Assembly (NCBI GenBank): GCA_902812405.1
Contig: CADDZI010000026.1
Span: 1 to 33,524, forward strand
Reading direction: 5' to 3'
Length of the DNA stretch: 33,524 nucleotides
Source: a bacterium
GTDB taxonomy: Bacteria; Vulcanimicrobiota; Vulcanimicrobiia; Eremiobacterales; Eremiobacteraceae
Positions 23,918 to 31,309 of the stretch are shown here, piece after piece. The notes under the pieces were generated by a model. That model was given only the letters and a program-made list of their open reading frames with translations, was not told the origin of the DNA and made no database searches. A program made the translations under genes and the position numbers. The first letter of the stretch is position 1; each line of letters begins with the position of its first letter.

Positions 23918-24922
23918 ATGAAGTGGACGATTGAAGTCGGACGCTACGATCGCACCGCCGGCGACGGACGGGGTGAGGTCCGCTCGTATCCGCCGCCATA
24001 CGAGAACGCGCCGCAGCGCCGGTACCAGACCTTCGAGGTCGACCTGCCGGACCACGCCATGGTCCTGGATGCGCTCATCGCGATCCGCGAGTACCAGGAT
24101 GAGAGCCTGGTCGTCCGTTGCGCCTGCCGCAGCGCCATCTGCGGCTCGTGCGGCATGTGGATCAACGGCGCGGCCCGCCTGGCCTGCATTACCAAGTTGC
24201 GTGAGGTCGCCCGGGATGGCAAGGTGACGGTCGAGGCGCCGCCCTCCATGCCGGTGGTCCGCGATCTGGTGTGGGACATGACGCCGTTTTGGCAAAAGAA
24301 CCGTGCGGTGCTGCCGTGGCTGGAGAACAAAGAGCCGGTGCCGCAGGGCGAAGAGTACCGCGTCCCCAACGCCGCCATGGAAAACCTCATCCAGGAAGTC
24401 AGCTGCATCTCATGCGGCGTGTGCGTCATGGACTGCGAGTCGTTCGCGGTCAATCCGGATTTCCTGGGGCCTGCGGCGTTGGCCAAAGCCTACCGCTACG
24501 TCGCCGATCCACGGGATGCAAAAACCCACGAGCGCCTGGGACGCTACAGCCAGCCCAACGGCGTCTGGGATTGCACCCATTGCTACGAGTGCGTCGCCAA
24601 GTGCCCCAAGGGCGTGGCGCCGATGGAGCAGATCCTCAAGATCCGCAAGCTGGCGGTGGAAGCCGGCTATCGCAATAACTCCGGCACGCGCCACGCCGTC
24701 GCCTTTGCCGAGTCGGTGGCTCATAGCGGGCGGCTCAACGAGCTGACCTTGATGCCCAAATCCTTCGGCCTGTTCAACATACGGGCGCAGCTGCAGTCGC
24801 TGCCGGCCGCCTTCAACATGCTGCGTGCCGGGAAGCTGCCGCCGCTGCTCCATCCCAAGGTGCCGCACGTCGAACGCATCAAGGCTATCTTCAAGAAAGT
24901 CGGGGGCATGTTCTCGTCATGA
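23918..24922 (+). CDS. sdhB: Succinate dehydrogenase iron-sulfur subunit with HdrC-like C-terminus
   Basis: SdhB passes electrons from FAD through three iron-sulfur clusters. The plant-type [2Fe-2S] ligands are C70, C75, C78 and C90. The next cluster motif is C163-x2-C166-x2-C169-x3-C173. The last motif is C219-x2-C222-x2-C225-x3-C229, with a fourth Cys (C222) where classical SdhB has a non-Cys residue. This suggests that the usual [3Fe-4S] cluster is a [4Fe-4S] here, as in type E enzymes. The 334-residue protein is about 90 residues longer than classical SdhB. The extra C-terminal part resembles HdrC-like helical segments. The start is ATG 23918; the TGA overlaps the sdhE ATG. Confidence 0.93.
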   Translation: MKWTIEVGRYDRTAGDGRGEVRSYPPPYENAPQRRYQTFEVDLPDHAMVLDALIAIREYQDESLVVRCACRSAICGSCGMWINGAARLACITKLREVARDGKVTVEAPPSMPVVRDLVWDMTPFWQKNRAVLPWLENKEPVPQGEEYRVPNAAMENLIQEVSCISCGVCVMDCESFAVNPDFLGPAALAKAYRYVADPRDAKTHERLGRYSQPNGVWDCTHCYECVAKCPKGVAPMEQILKIRKLAVEAGYRNNSGTRHAVAFAESVAHSGRLNELTLMPKSFGLFNIRAQLQSLPAAFNMLRAGKLPPLLHPKVPHVERIKAIFKKVGGMFSS

Positions 24923-25803
24923 AGGTTGCGTTCTGGCCGGGCTGCGTCTCCAAGGGGGCCTGCCCCGAGCTCTACGTTGCGATGCAGAAAATCGCGCCGG
25001 TTTTGGGTTTGGAGTTGATGGAACTCTACGAGGCGCCGTGCACGGGCGCCGGTGTGCTCTCCGAGCAAAACCCGGAGCTGGCGTACTCGCTCAATGCGTT
25101 GACGCTGGCCATGGCCGAGCAGATGGGCGCCGACCTCATGACGATCTGCAGCACCTGCCAAGGCGTGCTGAGCGGGGCGCAGTACCACCTGACGCGGGAT
25201 GAGGCTCTGCGCGAGCGTGTCAATCGCACGCTGGCCGACAGCGGTTTCCAATACCGTGGCACGGCCAGGGTCAAGCACCTTTTGTGGCTTCTCGTCGAGG
25301 ATGTCGGCTTGGACCGCGTGGCAGGTCTGGTCAAGCGCCGGCTGAGCGGCCTGCGTGTGGCGCCCTTCTACGGCTGCTACATCCTGCGGCCGGAAGAGCA
25401 CCTGGGTCTGCGCGAGAAACCCGAACGCGCGACCTACTTGGAGAAGATCATCGAGCTGGTCGGCGCGACGCCGGTTGAATACCACGGGAAGAGCAAGTGC
25501 TGCGGCTTCCCGATGCTGACGTTCAATCGGGAGGTCTCGCTCAAGATGGCGGGCAAGCACCTGTTGGAAGCCAAGAGCAAGGGTGCGGATGTGCTCGTGA
25601 CGCCCTGCCCCTTGTGCCACCTCAACCTGGACGGTCAGCAACCGGATGCGGCCCGCGTCGTCAAGGAACCCATCGGGACGCCGATCTTCCACCTGCCGCA
25701 ACTGTTGGGTCTGGCCTTCGGCTTTGAGCCGGCCGAGCTGCGGCTCAATCACCACGTCGTCAACACGCGTCTGGCGCTGGAGAAGGTCGAGCTCAAAGTA
25801 TAG
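24919..25803 (+). CDS. sdhE: Type E succinate dehydrogenase subunit with two CCG (HdrB-like) domains
   Basis: This 294-residue protein replaces the heme-containing membrane anchors of ordinary succinate dehydrogenase. It has two CCG domains related to heterodisulfide reductase subunit B. The second is complete: C153, C194-C195, and C230-x2-C233. The first has C9, C41, then Thr42 where the second Cys of the pair should be, then C77-x2-C80. It contains no transmembrane helix but has amphipathic stretches that could bind the membrane face and pass electrons to quinone. It is translationally coupled to sdhB through ATGA. No sdhC, sdhD or sdhF homologue follows. Confidence 0.9.
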   Translation: MKVAFWPGCVSKGACPELYVAMQKIAPVLGLELMELYEAPCTGAGVLSEQNPELAYSLNALTLAMAEQMGADLMTICSTCQGVLSGAQYHLTRDEALRERVNRTLADSGFQYRGTARVKHLLWLLVEDVGLDRVAGLVKRRLSGLRVAPFYGCYILRPEEHLGLREKPERATYLEKIIELVGATPVEYHGKSKCCGFPMLTFNREVSLKMAGKHLLEAKSKGADVLVTPCPLCHLNLDGQQPDAARVVKEPIGTPIFHLPQLLGLAFGFEPAELRLNHHVVNTRLALEKVELKV

Positions 25804-25847
25804 GGCGCCAGGCCGCGCCCCCGACGTGAGCGTGCGCGAGAGATTCC

Positions 25848-25862
25848 ACCGCCGACGGCGGT
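25848..25862 (+). terminator. Short hairpin after the sdh operon
   Basis: ACCGCC and GGCGGT form a six-base-pair stem with a three-base loop (GAC) about 45 bases after the sdhE stop codon. It is GC-rich but lacks a T-tract, so it is only a weak terminator candidate. Confidence 0.25.
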
Positions 25863-25995
25863 CAATCGAAGTACGGGTACAACGCCCCCGCCCGCAAGCC
25901 CGGTTATCCAAAGCGGTCCGCAACCGGCCTGTCATACCACGCCGCAGCCTCGGTGGCTAAGCGCAGCCGCGGGGTTTCCCGTCCTGGGCGCAGTC

Positions 25996-26004
25996 TGCTA
26001 TAAT
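25996..26004 (+). promoter_or_regulatory. Extended -10 promoter of the molybdenum hydroxylase genes
   Basis: TGCTATAAT at 25996-26004 is a perfect TATAAT preceded by a TG extension. No good -35 box lies 17 bases upstream (TTTCCC region). Transcription would begin near 26011, about 48 bases before the small-subunit ATG. Confidence 0.55.
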
Positions 26005-26058
26005 CTTTCCGCGGATGGAACGGTCGTTCGATGAGCTGAACGCGGGGTGCACACGATC

Positions 26059-26559
26059 ATGACGGTTGCGCCGCCCAAAATCTTGTTGCAGCTACGGGTT
26101 AACGGCACCGACATGGCCTGCGCCGCTCACCCCAACAAGACACTGCTCGAAGTGCTGCGTGAAGACCTCGGCTTGACGGGCACCAAGCACGGTTGTGAGA
26201 TGGGCCACTGCGGAGCCTGCACCGTGTTGCTGGACGGTCGCCCGGTCTTGAGTTGTCTTGCACTGGCGGTTGAAGCCCAAGGCCATGAGATTCGCACCGT
26301 CGAGGGCTTGGCACACGGACCACACCTGCATCCGCTCCAGCAGACCTTTGCGGAAACCGGGGCCGCCCAGTGCGGGTACTGCACGCCGGGCTTCCTCATG
26401 ACTGCGGCCGCGTTGCTGGAGACGACGCGCACTCCGAGCGAAGCCGACATACGTCAGGCCATTGCCGGCAACTTGTGCCGGTGCACCGGCTACACCAAGA
26501 TCGTCGAAGCCATCGCGCTGGCGGCCGAGCGGATGCGGGAACAGGCCGAGCATGTCTGA
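26059..26559 (+). CDS. Molybdenum hydroxylase small subunit, two [2Fe-2S] clusters (HcrC/CoxS-like)
   Basis: This is the electron-transfer subunit of a xanthine dehydrogenase-family enzyme. The 166-residue product carries a plant-ferredoxin-type [2Fe-2S] site (C46, C51, C54, C66; GCEMGHCGACTVLL) and an alpha-helical [2Fe-2S] site (C105, C108, C140, C142; QCGYCTPGF and LCRCTGYTKI). The length and motif order match HcrC, CoxS and similar proteins. It is followed, with an eight-base overlap, by the molybdopterin-binding subunit. The medium subunit that should complete the enzyme lies 5.2 kb away at 31802. ATG 26059 is preceded by GGGG; GTG 26047 is an alternative. Confidence 0.93.
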   Translation: MTVAPPKILLQLRVNGTDMACAAHPNKTLLEVLREDLGLTGTKHGCEMGHCGACTVLLDGRPVLSCLALAVEAQGHEIRTVEGLAHGPHLHPLQQTFAETGAAQCGYCTPGFLMTAAALLETTRTPSEADIRQAIAGNLCRCTGYTKIVEAIALAAERMREQAEHV

Positions 26560-29023
26560 GGCGGACCTGAGAGCTGTCTCCACCAACACGAATCCCGATG
26601 GCGACGCGCGGCCGCCGGCGCCGGCGCACGACCCGGCATCAGTCGTGGTGCGTGCGCCTCAGATGACGCCCGACAAACCCGAAGGTTTCTTCATCGTCGG
26701 CAAAGCCACGCCCAAAGTCGATGCCTACGGCCGGGTGACGGGGGCGGAGCGCTTTGCCGACGACATCGCGTTGCCCAACATGCTGTTCGGCAAGATGGTG
26801 CGCAGCACGCAGCCGCACGCACGACTGACGCGGGTGGACGTACGCCGCGCCCTGACCCTTCCCGGCGTCGTGGCCGCGGCGACGGGAGCGGATCTGCGCG
26901 TGCGCTACGGGATTTTGCCCTCCAGCCCCGACGAGACGGTGATGGCGGTGGAGCGCGTCCGCTACGTCGGCGATCCGGTTGCCTGTATCGTGGCCGAAGA
27001 CGAGGTGACCGCCGAAGAGGCATGTGCCCTCGTGGAGGTCGGCTACGAACCGTTACCGGCCATCATGACGATTGACGACGCCCTGCGCACCGATTTGCCG
27101 CAGATTCACCCCAATCCGCGGCGCGCGGATAACGTCCACAAGGAAGTCCATCTGGAGTTTGGCGACGTCGAGCAAGGGTTTGCGGCGGCCGACCGGGTCT
27201 TTGAGGACGAATACTTTTTCGAAGGGACGACGCACGCGCCGATCGAGCAGCATGCGGTTGTCGCCGACTACGGGCCGGACGGCAAGCTGACGCTGTGGTG
27301 CTCGACGCAGACGCCGCACTACCTCCACCGCATCGCGGCAGCGGTGCTCGGACTGCCGGGCAGTCACGTGCGGGTGATCGCGCCGCCGGTCGGCGGGGGC
27401 TTCGGCGGCAAGACCGAGCCTTTTGCCCACGAACTGGCCGCCGGATTCATGGCGATGAAGACCGGCCGGCCGGTGAAGATGACGCTGACGCGCGAAGAAG
27501 TTTTCTACGCCCACCGCGGCCGCCATCCGGTGCGTTTCAAACTGCGCACCGGCGTCAAAAACGACGGGACGATCACCGCGGTCCACCTCCAGACGTGGCT
27601 CGACGGCGGCGCGTACGGATCATACGGGGTCGCTACAACGTACTACACGGGCGCCTTGACGCCCGTCACCTACAAGATCCCGGCCTACAAGTTCGACGGG
27701 TGCCGCGTCTTCACGAACAAGCCGCCGTGCGGCCCCAAGCGCGGTCACGGCACGACGCAGCCGCGCTTTGCGATCGAAAGCCAGCTCGACAAGATAGCGG
27801 ATGCGCTGGGCTTGGATGCCGCCGAGTACCGCAAGCGCATCGCGGTCGAGCCCTCCTCGAAGACGGTCAACGGCTTGCGGATCACGTCGTGCGGTCTGCC
27901 CCAATGCCTGGATGCGGCCGCGGCGCGCACCAACTACGCCGCCAAACGCGGCCGCCTGCCGCGCGGCAAGGGTATCGGGCTGGCGGCCAGCGCCTACCTG
28001 TGCGGCGCGGGGCTGCCCATTTACTGGAACGCGATGCCGCAATCCGGTGCGATGGTCAAGATCGACCGCGGCGGCGGGGTGACGGTTTTCTGCGGAGCCA
28101 GCGACTGCGGGCAGGGATCCACCCACATGCTGGCGGCGATCGTCGCCGAGACGCTCGGCACTGACGTCACCGACGTTCGGGTCTGCTACGGCGACACGGA
28201 TCTGACGCCGGTGGACCTGGGCTCGTACTCCAGCCGCGTTACCTTCATGGCCGGCAACGCGGCGCGCCAAGCCGCCCTCACGCTGCGGGCGCAGCTGGCA
28301 AACGCCGCCGCCGCAAAGTTGGAGTGTCCGCCGCAGCGGCTGGGATTCGGGCGGCGGCGCGTCTTCTGCCTCGATGATCCCGCGCGCAGCCTCACGTTCA
28401 TCGAAGCGGCGCAGCTGGCCGAGGCGGAGTTCGGTACGCTGGCCGCCGTGGGCAGCTACACGCCGCCCGCGCTGGCGGCAGGCTACAAGGGGTCGGGTGT
28501 TGGGCCGTCGCCGGCCTACTCCTACAGCGTGGCGGTTGCCGAGGTGGACGTAGATCTCGAGACCGGTCAGGTGCAGGTGGAGAAAATAACCTTGGCACAT
28601 GACGTCGGGCGGTGCATCAACGCGGACTCGGTCGAAGGCCAGATCGAAGGCGCGGTCTACATGGGCTTGGGCGAAGCGCTCATGGAGGAGTGGCCGTTTC
28701 GGGCCGGCGAGCACAAGACGCCCAACCTCTTGGACTACAAGACGCCGACGAGCCTGGATACGCCGCCGATCGAAGCGATCATCATTGAGACTGATGATCG
28801 CGAAGGTCCGTTTGGCGCCAAAGAAGCCGGACAAGGACCGCTCAATCCCGTCATCCCCGCCATTGCCAATGCGGTGGCGGATGCGATCAAAGCTCGCATC
28901 CACTCCACGCCGATCACGCCGGAGAAGGTGCTCAAGGCGCTGGATGCAACGTCCGGCGCGCCGCTGCGTCTGAAACCTTCGGCCGCGAGCCGTCCGCAGC
29001 CGCCGGTTCCCGCCTCGCCCTAA
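26552..29023 (+). CDS. Molybdopterin-binding large subunit, xanthine dehydrogenase/4-hydroxybenzoyl-CoA reductase family
   Basis: The 823-residue product binds the molybdenum cofactor and holds the active site. It has the a/b hammerhead domain (VGKATPKVDAYGRVTGAERF), GGGFGGKTEPFAHEL, the PKRGHGTTQPRFAIE segment with the conserved Arg, the CGQGSTHML loop, and a C-terminal GAKEAGQGPLNPVIPA motif. In that last motif the family normally has an essential Glu (GxKxxGE); here it is Gln761 (codon CAA at 28832-28834). With the [4Fe-4S]-bearing medium subunit at 31802 the set is closest to 4-hydroxybenzoyl-CoA reductase, but the Gln makes the reaction uncertain. The stop overlaps the convergent tyrA stop in CTAA (29020-29023). 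Confidence 0.85.
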   Translation: MSEADLRAVSTNTNPDGDARPPAPAHDPASVVVRAPQMTPDKPEGFFIVGKATPKVDAYGRVTGAERFADDIALPNMLFGKMVRSTQPHARLTRVDVRRALTLPGVVAAATGADLRVRYGILPSSPDETVMAVERVRYVGDPVACIVAEDEVTAEEACALVEVGYEPLPAIMTIDDALRTDLPQIHPNPRRADNVHKEVHLEFGDVEQGFAAADRVFEDEYFFEGTTHAPIEQHAVVADYGPDGKLTLWCSTQTPHYLHRIAAAVLGLPGSHVRVIAPPVGGGFGGKTEPFAHELAAGFMAMKTGRPVKMTLTREEVFYAHRGRHPVRFKLRTGVKNDGTITAVHLQTWLDGGAYGSYGVATTYYTGALTPVTYKIPAYKFDGCRVFTNKPPCGPKRGHGTTQPRFAIESQLDKIADALGLDAAEYRKRIAVEPSSKTVNGLRITSCGLPQCLDAAAARTNYAAKRGRLPRGKGIGLAASAYLCGAGLPIYWNAMPQSGAMVKIDRGGGVTVFCGASDCGQGSTHMLAAIVAETLGTDVTDVRVCYGDTDLTPVDLGSYSSRVTFMAGNAARQAALTLRAQLANAAAAKLECPPQRLGFGRRRVFCLDDPARSLTFIEAAQLAEAEFGTLAAVGSYTPPALAAGYKGSGVGPSPAYSYSVAVAEVDVDLETGQVQVEKITLAHDVGRCINADSVEGQIEGAVYMGLGEALMEEWPFRAGEHKTPNLLDYKTPTSLDTPPIEAIIIETDDREGPFGAKEAGQGPLNPVIPAIANAVADAIKARIHSTPITPEKVLKALDATSGAPLRLKPSAASRPQPPVPASP

Positions 29024-29814
29024 CGCGCGGCAGGCGTCCCGCGCGCCTCCAACTTCCGAGCGGCATCTTGCATCGATCGGGCAAGCCCGCGCAGCTCGCG
29101 GGCGATGTGATGGCGGTTGGCATCCAGAATCGGTTCCCACATCGAGGTACGGCTGCGAGTCAGTCGCAGCAGCTCGCACGCGACCGGCCCGCATAGGTCC
29201 GTCATGCGGCGCGGCGAGTCGCGCCCCCGCAGCCGCGCGGCAAAAAGCCACGCCACGACCTGCGGCAGGTGCGAGGTGAGAGCAAGGATGCGATCGTGCG
29301 TGGCCGCGTCGAGGGGAACCGGCTGCGCCCCCAAGGATGCAAGGAAACGAGAGGCCTTGCGGTTCAGGGCGGCGCAAGCGGTGGGCACGTAGGCCCAAGG
29401 CCGGCCTAAAAACAGATCGGCACGCGCCGCCGCGGGGCCGCCGTGCGTTCCCCCCGCCAAGGGGTGGCTGCCGACGAAACCCGCGACACTTCGGCCAATA
29501 CGCTGAACGGGGACTTTGACCGAGGCGACGTCCAGGATCACGTTCGCCCGCTGCGGCGGATGAACGCGCAGGTACGCCAATTCCGCCAGCGTTGCCGGCA
29601 GCGGTACGGCAAGGACAATGACATCACACCGGCTGTAGAGGAAGGCCCGGCTGACAACCGCGTCCAGAGCACCTCGCCGCCGCGCGCGCTGCGCAGTGGC
29701 GCGTCGCAGGTCGTAGCCGGCGACGTACCAGCCGGCGCGGCGTGCGGCCAGCCCTACCGAGGCACCGATCAGCCCCGTGCCGACGATTCCCAAGATCCGC
29801 TGTCGGCGCGTCAC
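29020..29814 (-). CDS. tyrA: Prephenate (arogenate) dehydrogenase
   Basis: TyrA makes the tyrosine precursor 4-hydroxyphenylpyruvate (or tyrosine from arogenate) in the cytoplasm. The 264-residue product has the NAD(P)-binding GIVGTGLIGASVGLAARR near the N-terminus, VILDVASVK, GSHPLAGGTHGG carrying the conserved His, and LTSHLPQVVAWL with another conserved His. It has no ACT or chorismate mutase domain; mutase activity is provided by the adjacent aroH. It starts with GTG at 29814 overlapping the aroH TGA (GTGA). Its stop shares bases with the large-subunit gene coming from the other side. It is the last gene of aroF-aroH-tyrA. Confidence 0.9.
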   Translation of the reverse strand: MTRRQRILGIVGTGLIGASVGLAARRAGWYVAGYDLRRATAQRARRRGALDAVVSRAFLYSRCDVIVLAVPLPATLAELAYLRVHPPQRANVILDVASVKVPVQRIGRSVAGFVGSHPLAGGTHGGPAAARADLFLGRPWAYVPTACAALNRKASRFLASLGAQPVPLDAATHDRILALTSHLPQVVAWLFAARLRGRDSPRRMTDLCGPVACELLRLTRSRTSMWEPILDANRHHIARELRGLARSMQDAARKLEARGTPAAR

Positions 29815-30179
29815 GTGGAGGGCGCAGCCAAGTCCGGTCGCAGGGTGGCAGCTCGTCCCAAGTACACGTGCCGTGCCGTGGCCGTGCCGTTTGTGTTGAT
29901 GAGAATGAGGACGCGCAGCACGCGCCTGAGAGCACCGGGCACATCGATCTCGGTGAACGACAGCATCGGAACGTCATGCCAGCCCAGCTCACGGGCCGCA
30001 CGGGCCGGAAAGGCGGCTCGCAGATCAGGCGTCATGCTGAAGAGCGCGCACACGACGTCGTCGATCGCGAGGCCGTTGCGGGCGATCATTTCCGCAAGCA
30101 GACGGCGCGTGGCGGCTGCGATGGCCTGGGGGTCATCGCTCGCGACGTCAATCGCACCGCGGATGCCGCGCACCTTCAT
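29811..30179 (-). CDS. aroH: Chorismate mutase, AroH (monofunctional) type
   Basis: AroH rearranges chorismate to prephenate. The 122-residue product matches the trimeric Bacillus subtilis-type enzyme. It begins [12 protein letters not shown], and has [20 protein letters not shown], a basic strand [12 protein letters not shown] carrying the active-site Arg, and the C-terminal [15 protein letters not shown]. It is clearly different from the all-helical AroQ type. The ATG at 30179 overlaps the aroF TGA (ATGA), and its own TGA overlaps the tyrA GTG, so the three genes are translationally coupled. Confidence 0.95.
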   Translation of the reverse strand: MKVRGIRGAIDVASDDPQAIAAATRRLLAEMIARNGLAIDDVVCALFSMTPDLRAAFPARAARELGWHDVPMLSFTEIDVPGALRRVLRVLILINTNGTATARHVYLGRAATLRPDLAAPST

Positions 30180-31009
30180 GCCTCAACCTGGTGCGCGTCG
30201 AACACCGGGATGCGCGCCAGCTCGGCCGTGATGCGCGCAAAGTCCTCGAACGTCAGGGCCTGCTGACCGTCGCTCTTGGCCTGCGACGGAGCGGGATGAA
30301 CTTCCAACAGCAGTCCGTGCGCGCCGGCGGCCTTTGCCGCCCGGCACAGTGGTCCAATCCAGCGCCGTACGCCGACGCCGTGGCTGGGATCGACGAACAC
30401 CGGCAAGGCGGTGCGCTCGCGCAATACGGGTACCGCAGAGAGGTCGAGTGTATTGCGCGTCGCCGTCTCGAAGGTGCGGATGCCGCGCTCGCACAGGATG
30501 ACACGCGGATTGCCTTCGGCCAAGATGTATTCGGCAGCCAGCAGCAACTCCTCAAGCGTGGCCGAGAAACCACGCTTGAGGAGCACGGGGCTTTCGGTGC
30601 GCCCGACGGCGCGCAACAGATCGAAGTTTTGCATGTTCCGGGCTCCGATCTGAAGGACGTCGACCTGGGCGGCCATGCGCGGCACGTCCGCAGCGTTCGT
30701 TACCTCACTGACGGTCGGTAATCCGAAGGCTCTGCCCGCTTCCGCCAGGAGCATGACGCCGTCCCAACCCAAGCCTTGAAAGCTGTAGGGACTCGTGCGA
30801 GGTTTGAAAGCGCCCCCGCGCAGCATGACGGCGCCGCTTGCCTTGACGGCGGCGGCGGTTGCAAAGATCTGTTCCCGTGACTCCACGGCACACGGGCCGG
30901 CGGCAATAACAAACTCACCGTCCGCGACGCGAATGTTGCGGATATGGAAACCGCCGCCGGTGCCGGCCGGCGGACGCTCCACCCACCGTGGGCGGCAGAT
31001 CTCGGACAT
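30176..31009 (-). CDS. aroF: 3-deoxy-7-phosphoheptulonate (DAHP) synthase, type I-beta
   Basis: This enzyme condenses phosphoenolpyruvate with erythrose 4-phosphate, the first step of the shikimate pathway. The 277-residue product shows [65 protein letters not shown] and DPSHGVGVR, all typical of the AroA-beta/KDO8P synthase-like group. It has only about 30 residues before the barrel. It therefore lacks the ferredoxin-like domain of the Thermotoga enzyme and the AroQ fusion of Bacillus, the usual feedback-inhibition modules. Control may instead come from the attenuator upstream. A GTG at 31012 directly precedes the ATG; GGGAGG at 31026-31021 serves either. It is the first gene of the aro operon. 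Confidence 0.95.
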   Translation of the reverse strand: MSEICRPRWVERPPAGTGGGFHIRNIRVADGEFVIAAGPCAVESREQIFATAAAVKASGAVMLRGGAFKPRTSPYSFQGLGWDGVMLLAEAGRAFGLPTVSEVTNAADVPRMAAQVDVLQIGARNMQNFDLLRAVGRTESPVLLKRGFSATLEELLLAAEYILAEGNPRVILCERGIRTFETATRNTLDLSAVPVLRERTALPVFVDPSHGVGVRRWIGPLCRAAKAAGAHGLLLEVHPAPSQAKSDGQQALTFEDFARITAELARIPVFDAHQVEA

Positions 31010-31044
31010 CACGTGCCTACCTCCCGTGCGGCCGTAGGAAACGA

Positions 31045-31076
31045 CGAAGCCCTCACCTCGGCGGGTGAGGGCTTCG
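31045..31076 (-). terminator. Attenuator hairpin in the aroF leader
   Basis: On the minus strand CGAAGCCCTCACC (31076-31064) pairs perfectly with GGTGAGGGCTTCG (31057-31045) around a six-base loop, giving a 13-bp stem. It is followed by TCGTTTCC, a short and imperfect T-tract. It lies 23 bases after the leader-peptide stop and about 33 bases before the aroF start. Its 5' arm (31070-31064, CCTCACC) can instead pair with GGTGGGG at 31121-31115 in the leader-peptide coding region, which would prevent termination. Confidence 0.8.
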
Positions 31077-31099
31077 CGCCCGGCCGTCTCGTCAGGCCG

Positions 31100-31180
31100 T
31101 CAACGCAAAGGCGTCCCCACCGGCCGGATTGGCCAGCCGTAGCGGTAATAGGACGCCCACGCAGCCTGATGCATCATCAT
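31100..31180 (-). CDS. Aromatic-rich leader peptide of the aroF-aroH-tyrA operon
   Basis: The 26-codon frame runs from the first of three consecutive ATG codons (31180) to TGA at 31100. Residues 8-16 are W-A-S-Y-Y-R-Y-G-W: two Trp and three Tyr in nine residues, the hallmark of a transcription-attenuation leader peptide. The RNA of codons 8-10 (GGCGTCC, 31157-31151) can pair with codons 22-24 (GGACGCC, 31116-31110). The overlapping GGTGGGG (31121-31115) can pair with the terminator's 5' arm. A ribosome waiting for charged tRNA-Tyr at codons 11-14 would mask the first segment and free the second. No strong Shine-Dalgarno precedes it, but the predicted promoter would make it nearly leaderless. 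It does not overlap the VOC gene. Confidence 0.75.
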   Translation of the reverse strand: MMMHQAAWASYYRYGWPIRPVGTPLR

Positions 31181-31189
31181 GTAGCCATC

Positions 31190-31218
31190 ATGAAACCAAA
31201 AAGCCGCGGGCTTGTCAA
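31190..31218 (-). promoter_or_regulatory. Candidate promoter of the aro operon leader
   Basis: A perfect TTGACA (31218-31213) is followed after 17 bases by TTTCAT (31195-31190), a four-of-six -10 match; CATGAT at 31192-31187 is a less well spaced option. Transcription would start near 31183, two or three bases before the leader-peptide ATG. Confidence 0.45.
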
Positions 31219-31309
31219 GGGTTTGCCGCGCCGCGCACGCAAAAATGGATGCCAGGCCACGCAGGGGGGCGCCGCCGGGCCCAGCGCGGGTGGCGCAGCT
31301 GAAAGCACC

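Noticed and set aside
27620-29398. Minus-strand open frame (592 codons) across the large subunit and tyrA
   Set aside because: It overlaps two well-supported genes and its product lacks any recognisable motif.
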